NCBI RefSeq assembly: GCF_003028575.1
Contig: NZ_PYUD01000004.1
Location: 1 to 64,000 of the forward strand
Length of the DNA: 64,000 nt
Direction: 5' to 3'
Origin: Halomonas urumqiensis
GTDB lineage: Bacteria; Pseudomonadota; Gammaproteobacteria; Pseudomonadales; Halomonadaceae
A program made the position numbers and the translations under genes. The notes under the pieces were generated by a model, which searched no databases, was not told where the DNA came from, and saw only the letters and a list, made by a program, of their open reading frames with translations. Below, in pieces: positions 38,990 to 46,940 of this stretch. How positions within the stretch are numbered: position 1 is the first letter of the stretch; each line of letters starts with the position of its first letter.

Positions 38990-41638
38990 ATGAGCCACGA
39001 TCTACACGAATCGCTGCGAGAAAATGTGCGCATCCTCGGTGATAGCCTTGGGCAAACGATTGCCGATGATCAAGGGCGTGGCTTTGTCGACAAGATCGAG
39101 ACCATTCGCAGCTACGCCAAGCGCGGGCGTCAGGGTGAAGAGTCCAGCCAGCGTGAACTGATCGACTATCTGCGGCGCTTGCCGGACCGTGACCTGTTGC
39201 CGGTCACCCGAGCCTTCAACCAGTTTCTCAACCTGGCCAATATCGCCGAGCAGCATTATCGGGCGCGGTTCCGGCGAGTCGAGGATTACCGTCCCGGCAC
39301 CCAGCCGGTGCTCAGTGATCTTCTGGAAAAGGCACGCAACGCGGGTAATTCGCCGCGCAAACTGGTCGAGACGCTGGCCGGCATGCGTGTCGAGCTGGTG
39401 CTGACCGCGCATCCCACCGAGGTCATCCGCCGTACGCTGATCCAGAAATACGATGCCATCGATGATTGCCTGAGTGCCATCGAGTCCTGCGCCGATTATC
39501 CGGAGCGCGGCGTGCGTGCCCATGGTCGGCTTTCCGAACTGATCAGCCAGGCCTGGCATACCGATGAGATTCGTCACGAGCGACCGACGCCGGTGGATGA
39601 GGCCAAGTGGGGCTTCGCGGTGATCGAGAATTCGCTGTGGCAGGCGGTACCGGACTTCCACCGTGACCTCGACAACCTGCTGCTGGAGAGCGCCGGCGAG
39701 CGGCTGCCGCTGGATGCCGCACCGATCCGTTTCGCCTCGTGGATGGGCGGCGACCGCGACGGCAATCCCAATGTCACCGCCAAGGTCACCCGCGAGGTGT
39801 TGTTGCTCGGCCGTTGGATGGCGGCGGATCTCTACCTGCGTGATCTCGAGAAGCTCAAGGCCGAACTCTCCATGTGGAAGGCCAACAGTGCCCTCAAGGC
39901 GGAAGTTGGCGATGTCGCCGAACCCTATCGGGAACTGGTCAAGCGCCTGTTGGCAAGGGTCGAGGCGACGCGCGACTGGGCCAAGGCGCAACTCGATGGT
40001 CGCAGCTTCGATAGCGTACCGATCATCGAGAGTCGTGATCAGCTCTACGCGCCGCTTCTGACCTGCTACCGCTCACTGTGCGACGTGGGGCTCGACACCA
40101 TTGCCAACGGTGCGCTGCTCGATACCCTGAGACGTGTGGCGGTGTTCGGTGTCACGTTGACCAAGCTCGATCTGCGCCAGGAGGCTAGCCGTCATGCCCA
40201 GGTGATGGAGGAGCTCACCGAAGGTCTAGGGCTTGGCCACTACCGTGAGTGGAATGAAGAACAGCGCCAGCAATTTCTGCTCGAGGAGCTGACCTCGCGC
40301 CGGCCATTGATACCGCGCCGCTGGGAGTGCTCGGCGGAATCCCGCGAGGTGATCGATACTTTCAGGGTCATCTCCGGCGAGCAGGCCGAGGCACTGGGTA
40401 CCTACGTCATCTCGATGGCGGGGGAGCCTTCGGATGTGCTGGCCGTCGCCCTGCTGATGAAGGAAGTGGGCGGTGAAGTCACTCTGCCCATTGCGCCGTT
40501 GTTCGAGACCCTGGATGACCTCAACCATGCCGGCGAGGTGATCGACCGCCTGCTGGCGCTGCCGGGCTATCGTGCGCTGGTGGGGGATCGCCAGGAAGTG
40601 ATGATCGGCTATTCTGACTCAGCCAAGGATGCTGGCCAGCTGGCGGCCGCCTGGGCCCAGTATCGTGCCCAGGAGACGCTGGTGGAGGTCTGCGACCGGC
40701 ATGGTGTCGACCTCACCCTGTTTCATGGTCGCGGTGGCACCGTCGGTCGTGGGGGCGGCCCGGCCCATGCGGCCATCCTCTCCCAGCCGCCGGGCTCGGT
40801 GAACGGCAGTCTGCGGGTAACCGAGCAGGGAGAGATGATTCGCTTCAAGTTCGGCCAGCCCGAGATCGCGCTGCGTTCCATGGAAATCTATGCCTGCGCG
40901 GTGCTGGAGGCGACCCTGTTGCCCCCTCCGGCCCCCGAGGCCCACTGGCGCGAAGAGATGGACCGCCTCGCCGAGGTGGCCCACGCCGCTTATGTCGGGG
41001 TGGTGCGCGAGGATCCGGATTTCGTCCCCTATTTCCGTTCGGTGACTCCTGAAGGCTCGCTGGGTCGCCTGCCGCTGGGTTCTCGACCCACCAAGCGGCG
41101 ACAGGACGGTGGTGTGGAGACCTTACGGGCGATTCCTTGGATATTTGCCTGGACACAGACACGCCTGATGCTGCCTGCGTGGCTTGGCAGTGGCGAGGCC
41201 TTCGCCCGACGCCTCGACGAGGAGGGTGGGCTCGAGGTATTGCAGGAGATGCGTGAGAACTGGCCTTTCTTCGGTACCTACCTGGATATGCTGGAGATGC
41301 TGCTGGCCAAGGCAGACGTGGGAATCGCCGCCTACTATGAGCACCGGCTGGTCGATGAACCCTCGCTCAAGGCGCTGGGTGAGAATCTGCGCAATCGCTT
41401 CACACGGTTGCAGGGGGTGCTGTTATCGATTCTCCAGCAACAGGAGCTTCTCGAGACTACGCCGCTGATTCGTCAGGCCATTGCGGTGCGTAATCCCTAT
41501 ATCGATCCGCTGCATGGCCTGCAGGCCGAGTTGCTGCAGCGTAACCGGGATGCCGACGGCGCCATCAGTGCCGACCTCTCACGCGCGTTGATGGTGACCA
41601 TGGCCGGTATCGCGGCTGGGCTGCGCAACACTGGGTGA
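38990..41638 (+). CDS. ppc: Phosphoenolpyruvate carboxylase
   Basis: An 882-residue enzyme (E. coli 883) that makes oxaloacetate from phosphoenolpyruvate and bicarbonate to refill the TCA cycle. Signatures are VLTAHPTEVIRRTLI with the catalytic His, WMGGDRDGNPNVT, MIGYSDSAKDAGQLAA, the mobile loop FHGRGGTVGRGGGPAH, GSRPTKRR and a C-terminus NTG as in other bacterial enzymes. GGGAGA precedes ATG 38990. It is followed by a hairpin at 41661. Confidence 0.97.
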   Translation: MSHDLHESLRENVRILGDSLGQTIADDQGRGFVDKIETIRSYAKRGRQGEESSQRELIDYLRRLPDRDLLPVTRAFNQFLNLANIAEQHYRARFRRVEDYRPGTQPVLSDLLEKARNAGNSPRKLVETLAGMRVELVLTAHPTEVIRRTLIQKYDAIDDCLSAIESCADYPERGVRAHGRLSELISQAWHTDEIRHERPTPVDEAKWGFAVIENSLWQAVPDFHRDLDNLLLESAGERLPLDAAPIRFASWMGGDRDGNPNVTAKVTREVLLLGRWMAADLYLRDLEKLKAELSMWKANSALKAEVGDVAEPYRELVKRLLARVEATRDWAKAQLDGRSFDSVPIIESRDQLYAPLLTCYRSLCDVGLDTIANGALLDTLRRVAVFGVTLTKLDLRQEASRHAQVMEELTEGLGLGHYREWNEEQRQQFLLEELTSRRPLIPRRWECSAESREVIDTFRVISGEQAEALGTYVISMAGEPSDVLAVALLMKEVGGEVTLPIAPLFETLDDLNHAGEVIDRLLALPGYRALVGDRQEVMIGYSDSAKDAGQLAAAWAQYRAQETLVEVCDRHGVDLTLFHGRGGTVGRGGGPAHAAILSQPPGSVNGSLRVTEQGEMIRFKFGQPEIALRSMEIYACAVLEATLLPPPAPEAHWREEMDRLAEVAHAAYVGVVREDPDFVPYFRSVTPEGSLGRLPLGSRPTKRRQDGGVETLRAIPWIFAWTQTRLMLPAWLGSGEAFARRLDEEGGLEVLQEMRENWPFFGTYLDMLEMLLAKADVGIAAYYEHRLVDEPSLKALGENLRNRFTRLQGVLLSILQQQELLETTPLIRQAIAVRNPYIDPLHGLQAELLQRNRDADGAISADLSRALMVTMAGIAAGLRNTG

Positions 41639-41660
41639 TGGGTATTACACTGGCATGCTA

Positions 41661-41689
41661 CAGCGTCCCAGCCTTTGGCAGGGACGCTG
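41661..41689 (+). terminator. Probable terminator of ppc
   Basis: CAGCGTCCC (41661-41669) and GGGACGCTG (41681-41689) pair perfectly over nine bases with an 11-base loop, 22 bases after the ppc stop. Only ATCTGG follows, so the T-run is weak. Confidence 0.6.
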
Positions 41690-41758
41690 ATCTGGATACT
41701 GTTGACCTGGGGTGTCAGCTTGGGGGCGTTACCCCGCTTTAAAAGCGTAGCGAAGCGA

Positions 41759-42325
41759 TTAGAAGTTGTAGCGCAGCGACGCGGTAATCAGGTTCAGGTG
41801 GGCCATGTCGGGTGCACGAAACTCCTCGAACTCCAGCCGGCTGACCAGCCGATCGAACTGCAGGCGTGCCCCGAGCCCTTGTACCCGTGTGGTGCCATTG
41901 CTGGCCAGGCTATCCTGCGGAATGACCGGGTCGCCCTCCCAACCGGCCACTCCGGACTTTGCATAGAGCCCGAGCCTGCCGATGCGCACACCCGCCAGCA
42001 GGCTTCCCCCCATGCTTGTGGTATTGAGCAAGAGGCTTTGATCGCCAAGCCGGGTGGGGACCTCGTCGCTTTCGCGGTAGCTGAATTCGGCTGCGATATC
42101 GAGACGGGGCAGCGTCAGAGGGGAGAAACCGGCGATAAGACGAAAACCGGAGGTAAAGCCATCAGGCGTGTCGATATCGCGTCCCTCGATCACCACGCCA
42201 TTGTCGAGGTGCATGAGGTCGGCGTCATGGCCGGAGTAGGCAGGCGCACTGTCATCGGCAACCAGGGTCGATGACATCGTGACCATCCCAGCCGCGAGAG
42301 CGGCGATTGCAAAACCCGGCTTCAT
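41759..42325 (-). CDS. Small outer-membrane beta-barrel protein of unknown function
   Basis: A 188-residue exported protein. A signal peptide covers about residues 1-22 (MKPGFAIAALAAGMVTMSSTLVADD). The rest has alternating amphipathic strands (FTSGFRLIAGFSPL, LDIAAEFSYRES, GGSLLAGVRIGRLGLYAKSGVAGWEG, TRVQGLGARLQFDRLVSRLEFEEF) and ends in LITASLRYNF, with the terminal Phe used in barrel insertion. Eight strands in the OmpA/OmpX style are likely. ATG 42325 follows an AGGGACACC stretch. Its own promoter candidate is at 42402. I cannot assign a specific function. Confidence 0.75.
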   Translation of the reverse strand: MKPGFAIAALAAGMVTMSSTLVADDSAPAYSGHDADLMHLDNGVVIEGRDIDTPDGFTSGFRLIAGFSPLTLPRLDIAAEFSYRESDEVPTRLGDQSLLLNTTSMGGSLLAGVRIGRLGLYAKSGVAGWEGDPVIPQDSLASNGTTRVQGLGARLQFDRLVSRLEFEEFRAPDMAHLNLITASLRYNF

Positions 42326-42401
42326 GAAAGGTGTCCCTTGCGCACGCGATGCTCGCCACGGGTGTGTACGCTGTCGTTTCGATGGTGATATCGATTTGGT
42401 A

Positions 42402-42431
42402 GTTATAAGTGACGGCGACATTGATTGTCAG
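42402..42431 (-). promoter_or_regulatory. Promoter candidate for the outer-membrane protein gene
   Basis: On the minus strand CTGACA (42431-42426), an 18-base spacer and TATAAC (42407-42402) lie about 77 bases before the ATG, in the 176-base gap after panE. Confidence 0.4.
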
Positions 42432-42501
42432 CGTTCTAATCAATCCATCTCAGGCTAGCAAGGCTTTCGGGATTACGCCAGAAATGCATACCTATATTCA
42501 G

Positions 42502-43479
42502 TTATATTCGGGCATTCGCCGGCAATTCACGTAATCGGGCATACAGAGAAGACAGAGTCGGCGCCTGCAGGCCATGTCGTTGTGCGGAATCCAGTAGCGG
42601 TCCCAGAATCGCCCGATGCTCGGTGGGCCTGCCAGCCAGTACATCCTGCAGCATCGAGGCGCGGTTGTTGGCGGTGCTTGCCGCCACCTCCCATACCAGC
42701 TCGCTCCAGCCTTGCACGCCCGTACCCGTGGGTGGGGTGATACGTTCCGACGCCAGTATCGGGGCGAGTTCCTCGATCACCACCTCGACCATGCCGCGAT
42801 ATGGGGTATCGCGCAGCTGGCCATTGCGGATCTGAAACTGTGCCACCAGCGGATTGATGGCCGCATTCACGGCAAGCTTGCGCCACAGCCTGATGCGAAT
42901 GTCAGCTACCGCTTCGCAAGCCAGTCCAGCGGCATTGACGTGTTTCGCCAGCGCTGTGGCAAGGGCGGAATGTCGGCCATCCAGGTCGCCCAGGAACGTC
43001 TTGCCGTGGCCCGCGTGGGTGACCTGGCTGTCGTCCTGTACATGGGCGCCTTCGGTGGTGGTGGCGCAGAGTACCGGGCCTGGGTGGCGTGCAGTGATAC
43101 GCGGCTGGCAGTCGAAGCCATTCTGCCACAGCACCAAGGGCGTGGTGGCCGTCAGGCGCTCGGCAATGGCGCCCAGGGCCGCCTCGCAGGCATAGGCCTT
43201 GGTGGTCAGGTGAATCACGTCGGCGGGTTCCGCGGGCAGCGATTCCAGGCTTGCCGTGGCAAGCGTGGCCGATAGGGTTTGGCCGTGTGGCGTGATCAGC
43301 CTCTGCTGGCCTGGCATGGCACGCCGGCCCACCAGGGTCACCGTGTCGTGCGGTGCGTGAGCAGTTGCCAGGTGCATGGCGAGCATGCGGCCGAGTGCCC
43401 CGGGGCCGACGATCCAGTGGTGGACTGACGGATGCGCGGCGCCGGCGCCAGGTCTTTGGTGTCGATTGGAACGCGTCAT
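42502..43479 (-). CDS. panE: 2-dehydropantoate 2-reductase (ketopantoate reductase) family
   Basis: A 325-residue NADPH-dependent reductase for pantothenate synthesis. The Rossmann motif is VGPGALGRMLAMHL (residues about 25-38). The catalytic Lys is in HLTTKAYA, and the conserved region RIRLWRKLAVNAAINPLVAQF holds the second active-site Lys and Asn. The C-terminal helical domain includes STANNRASMLQDVLAGRPTE, with the SMxxDxxxxRxxE pattern. A 20-residue N-terminal tail before the Rossmann strand is longer than usual. Its ATG overlaps the topB TGA (ATGA), making topB-panE one unit. Confidence 0.9.
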   Translation of the reverse strand: MTRSNRHQRPGAGAAHPSVHHWIVGPGALGRMLAMHLATAHAPHDTVTLVGRRAMPGQQRLITPHGQTLSATLATASLESLPAEPADVIHLTTKAYACEAALGAIAERLTATTPLVLWQNGFDCQPRITARHPGPVLCATTTEGAHVQDDSQVTHAGHGKTFLGDLDGRHSALATALAKHVNAAGLACEAVADIRIRLWRKLAVNAAINPLVAQFQIRNGQLRDTPYRGMVEVVIEELAPILASERITPPTGTGVQGWSELVWEVAASTANNRASMLQDVLAGRPTEHRAILGPLLDSAQRHGLQAPTLSSLYARLRELPANARI

Positions 43480-45416
43480 GAATTGGCGGGGCCTCGCCGG
43501 CTACGGGGCTTGTTGGAAGAGCGGGAGGGGGGCGTGCGACGTCGCCGGGTGCTCTTGCCACCGCGTCTGGGGTTGCTCGCAGGCGCCTCTCCCTGGGCCG
43601 ATTGCAGTGCGTGGCTCAGGCGTGGCGCGTCGGCGGTCGCCAGCAGCTTGCCAAGGTCTTCCACCAGTGAAGCCAGAAAGGGCGAAGGGTCGTCGCCCTG
43701 CTCGGCGATGGCCGCCAGCCGCTGCTCCCACAGCGCCGTGCGCTCCGGGCGGCTGACCGCCTCGGGCAGCGAGGCAATCAGGGCGCTGCCCAGGCGAGTC
43801 GCGCGCAGTGCCTTGGCCTGGCGCACCAGGTAACCACGCTCGACCAGGGTCTCGATGATGCCGGCGCGGGTCGCTTCGGTACCCAGGCCATCGTGCTCAC
43901 GAAGCGTGCGGCGCACGGCCGGATCCTCCACGTAGCGACCGATGTTCATCATCGCCTTGATCAGGCTGGCATCGGTGAAGGGCTCGGGTGGCCGCGTCTC
44001 ACGATCCTCCACCGCACAGTCCAGGACCCGGCATGCCTCACCTTGGCTGAGCGGGGGCAAGGGCGGTGTCTGGTCGCGTGTGGTGAACAGGGGTTTCCAG
44101 CCTGCCTCGAGAATTTCTTGCCCGGAAGCCCTGAAGCGTTGGTCTTCGATGAGAAATTCCGCCTTTACCTCGCGGGTGGCGAGTGGCGGATAGAATTGCG
44201 CCACGACGTTGCGAGCGATCAAGCGGAACACCTCGGCCTCGTGGCGCTCGAGCCGAGAAAGGTCGGCGGGCTTTCCCGTAGGCGCCAGGGCATGGTGAGC
44301 GCCCACCTGCTTGTCGTTCCAGGCGCGTGAGCGGCGAGAGAAGTCCGCTCCGTCGACCCATTGGCGCAGCGTCGGGTCATTCTGGCAGGCACTCTCGAGG
44401 GTTTTGCGTGCCGCTGCCCAGTGCTCCTCCGGTAGATACCGGCAGTCCGAGCGTGGGTAGGTGATCAGCGTATGGCGTTCATAGAGTCGCTGGCAGATAT
44501 CCAGCACCGCCTTGGCGGAGAGCCCGAAGCGTCGCGCCGCATCGACCTGCAGCGCCGACAGCGAATAGGGCAGCGGCGCCGGCTGACGTTTGTCCTGGCT
44601 GTCGAGACTGGCCAGATGGCCGCTGGCCCCAGGCAGGCGTGCAGCGAGTGCCGCGGCGGGCTCGCGCGCGAGTAGCCGACCCTGATCGTCCAGGGGGTGT
44701 GTCTCATCCGGATGCCACCAGGCACGCAGCTGCCCGTGGCTGACGGCAAGATCCACCCACAGCACGAAGAAGGGCCGCGGCTGGAACTCGCGGATGTCGT
44801 TGTCCCGGCGCACCACCAGCCCGAGTACCGGGGTTTGCACGCGACCAACCGACAGCACGCCGTCATGGCCCGCCTGGCGGCCGGTCAGTGTCCAGGCGCG
44901 GGTCAGGTTGATGCCGTACAGCCAGTCGGCACGTGCGCGGGATTGTGCGGCACGGTAAAGCGGCGCGAAGCGCTGGTTGTCATCCAGGCGAGCCAGCGCG
45001 CGCTGAACCGCCGGGCGATTGAGGTCGCTGACCAGCAACCGCGCGACGGGTCCTTTCCACCCCAGGTACTCGATGACTTCCTGGACCAGCAGTTGACCTT
45101 CACGATCGGGATCGCCGGCATGCACGACTTCGCGTGTCGTCTTGAGCAGCTTGCGAATCACCGCTAGCTGGCCTCGTGCCTTTGGGCGGGGCAGCAGCTT
45201 CCATTGGGCTGGCAGGATCGGCAAGTGATCGAGACGCCACTGCTTGAAGGCGGGATCGTAGGCATCCGGCGGCGCCTGCTCCAGCAGGTGGCCAAGGCAC
45301 CAGGTGACGGTGGTATCTCCGGCCACCAGAGCGCCATCCTCACGCCGCGCGGCGCTTGGCAGGGCGGCGGCGATGGCCCTCGCGAGGCTGGGTTTTTCGG
45401 CGATGATCAGGCGCAT
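43476..45416 (-). CDS. topB: DNA topoisomerase III
   Basis: A 646-residue type IA topoisomerase (E. coli TopB 653). The Toprim domain has AEKPSLA (Glu7) and GDPDREG (Asp102, Asp104, Glu106). The strand-cleaving residue is Tyr320 in LITYPRSDCRYLPEE. The GLGTEATRAGIIETL stretch is the family signature. The C-terminal tail is Ser/Arg/Lys-rich (GGKSTRRRRTPPSRSSNKPRSRRG) and probably binds DNA in place of zinc fingers. It decatenates replication and recombination intermediates. ATG 45416 gives the family N-terminus (MRLIIAEKPS). Confidence 0.95.
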   Translation of the reverse strand: MRLIIAEKPSLARAIAAALPSAARREDGALVAGDTTVTWCLGHLLEQAPPDAYDPAFKQWRLDHLPILPAQWKLLPRPKARGQLAVIRKLLKTTREVVHAGDPDREGQLLVQEVIEYLGWKGPVARLLVSDLNRPAVQRALARLDDNQRFAPLYRAAQSRARADWLYGINLTRAWTLTGRQAGHDGVLSVGRVQTPVLGLVVRRDNDIREFQPRPFFVLWVDLAVSHGQLRAWWHPDETHPLDDQGRLLAREPAAALAARLPGASGHLASLDSQDKRQPAPLPYSLSALQVDAARRFGLSAKAVLDICQRLYERHTLITYPRSDCRYLPEEHWAAARKTLESACQNDPTLRQWVDGADFSRRSRAWNDKQVGAHHALAPTGKPADLSRLERHEAEVFRLIARNVVAQFYPPLATREVKAEFLIEDQRFRASGQEILEAGWKPLFTTRDQTPPLPPLSQGEACRVLDCAVEDRETRPPEPFTDASLIKAMMNIGRYVEDPAVRRTLREHDGLGTEATRAGIIETLVERGYLVRQAKALRATRLGSALIASLPEAVSRPERTALWEQRLAAIAEQGDDPSPFLASLVEDLGKLLATADAPRLSHALQSAQGEAPASNPRRGGKSTRRRRTPPSRSSNKPRSRRGPANS

Positions 45417-45583
45417 GGCTTGGCTCGCACAGGAAAGCCGAATGAACGGCGTTGAAGAATCATGGATATTCTTCCAGTGTCTTCCCGCCTTGGCCAGGTG
45501 TATCATGCATTTGGTATTGTACAGCTCTTGTATCAATATTGCCTTCGATAAGCCAATCCTCTCACTCTTACGATCTACCATCC

Positions 45584-45622
45584 ACGACTCACGACTCACG
45601 ACTCACGACTCACGACTCACGA
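45584..45622 (+). repeat. 7-bp tandem repeat in the leader of the ABC1-family gene
   Basis: ACGACTC is repeated five times without interruption (45584-45618), followed by a partial ACGA. The array ends 10 bases before the ATG at 45633 and runs straight into the GAGAGAGA stretch that serves as the ribosome binding region. Because it is outside the reading frame, copy-number changes would alter leader length and spacing, not the protein. Confidence 0.95.
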
Positions 45623-45632
45623 GAGAGACACA

Positions 45633-46877
45633 ATGCGTGAACGCGGCAGAACACGGCGGCTGCTGGGCCTCGGGGCTCGAACCGGGGGGGCGATGATTCG
45701 CACTCGCCTGGGTGGTCAGGCGGATTGGCGAGCGCTTGGCGAGGCGCTGTTCGATGGTCTCTCCGAACTCAAGGGGCCGGCCATGAAGCTGGCCCAGATC
45801 ATGGCCCAATGGGATGACCTGCTGCCCCCCGATCTTGCCGAGGAACTGGCTCGCCTGCAGCGCCAGGCCGAGCCGATGCCCTGGGAGAGTATCCGCCGCA
45901 CGCTGGTCGAGCAGTACGGCGACCCCGAGGCGCATTTCCGCGAGATCGAGACACGACCGTTTGCCAGCGCCTCCATGGGTCAGGTGCATCGCGCCGTGAC
46001 GCATGATGGCGAGACGGTGGTGCTCAAGGTTCAGTATCCCGGGCTTGCCGAGGTATTGGAGAGCGACCTTGCCCAGGTGCGTCGCTTGATGCGCCTGGGG
46101 CGCTGGCTCAAGGTGCCCCAGGCACGTCTGGATGCACTGTTCGAGGAACTGGCGGTGAGCTTGCGAGGTGAACTCGACTACCGTGCCGAGGCCCAGGCGC
46201 TCGAGCGTTACCGGCAGCGTTATCGTCAAATGGATGGGCTGGTGATACCCGAGCCGCTCCCGGTGCTTTGTGGTGAGCGGGTATTGGCCATGCGCTTCGT
46301 GCCTGGCACACCATTGCGAGATCTGGAAGGTGCCGATGATGCCCTGCGCCAGAAGGCCGCCGTCACCCTTGCCGACTGGATCACCGAAGAGCTGTTCACT
46401 CACGGCGAGCTGCACGCCGACCCCCATGCCGGCAATTTCGCCGTGGATGACCAGGGGCGTTTGGTGATCTACGACCTGGGGGCGGTGATTGCTGTGCCGG
46501 AAGAGCGTCTGCGCGCGATGATGCTCTTGCTCGAGTCGACACTTGCCCAAGACCCCATGGCAATGGACGAGGCGCTGCTGCGCTTGGGTGGCCGCCAGGG
46601 CCAGGGGGCGCCACTGGCGCTTTATCGCGAATCCGCCGAGGCGGTGTCGGCGCTGTTTGCGCCTGGTGAGCAGGATTTTGGCGACGTGCGGGTACACCGT
46701 CGGCTGCGCGATCTCACCCCAAGGGTGTGGGCCGCGATGGATCGCCTGCAACCCCCGGCTGACACACTCCTGCTGTCACGCACCCTCAACGGTCATTACT
46801 GGAACCTGGTGCGCCTCGATGCACGCCTGGACATGCAAGCGAGAACCGCGCCGCTGCTCGCCTGGGCCAAACGCTGA
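45633..46877 (+). CDS. ABC1/UbiB-family atypical kinase
   Basis: A 414-residue member of the ABC1 (AarF/UbiB/COQ8) family, which supports ubiquinone synthesis or other lipid processes. Motifs seen are the N-terminal KxGQ-like helix (GPAMKLAQIMAQWDDLLP), the Ala-rich loop (FASASMGQVHRA), the ATP-binding Lys (VVLKVQYPG), the catalytic HGELHADPHAGNF and the metal-binding YDLGAV. The KxGQ motif reads KLAQ, with Ala for Gly. It lacks the two C-terminal membrane helices of UbiB, so it is probably not the ubiquinone UbiB itself. It stands alone behind a 7-bp tandem repeat. Confidence 0.85.
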   Translation: MRERGRTRRLLGLGARTGGAMIRTRLGGQADWRALGEALFDGLSELKGPAMKLAQIMAQWDDLLPPDLAEELARLQRQAEPMPWESIRRTLVEQYGDPEAHFREIETRPFASASMGQVHRAVTHDGETVVLKVQYPGLAEVLESDLAQVRRLMRLGRWLKVPQARLDALFEELAVSLRGELDYRAEAQALERYRQRYRQMDGLVIPEPLPVLCGERVLAMRFVPGTPLRDLEGADDALRQKAAVTLADWITEELFTHGELHADPHAGNFAVDDQGRLVIYDLGAVIAVPEERLRAMMLLLESTLAQDPMAMDEALLRLGGRQGQGAPLALYRESAEAVSALFAPGEQDFGDVRVHRRLRDLTPRVWAAMDRLQPPADTLLLSRTLNGHYWNLVRLDARLDMQARTAPLLAWAKR

Positions 46878-46902
46878 CCACCTGCCCAGCATCGCGTGAG
46901 AC

Positions 46903-46911
46903 TGGTAGAAT
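46903..46911 (+). promoter_or_regulatory. Extended -10 promoter candidate for the SEC-C gene
   Basis: TGG-TAGAAT lies 29 bases before the ATG at 46941, in the 63-base gap after the ABC1 gene. No good -35 was seen. Confidence 0.4.
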
Positions 46912-46940
46912 GATGCGCTTTATGGATGGTGGAGGCAGCG

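Noticed and set aside
45584..45622. CRISPR array
   Set aside because: The 7-bp units are contiguous with no spacers; it is a simple tandem repeat.
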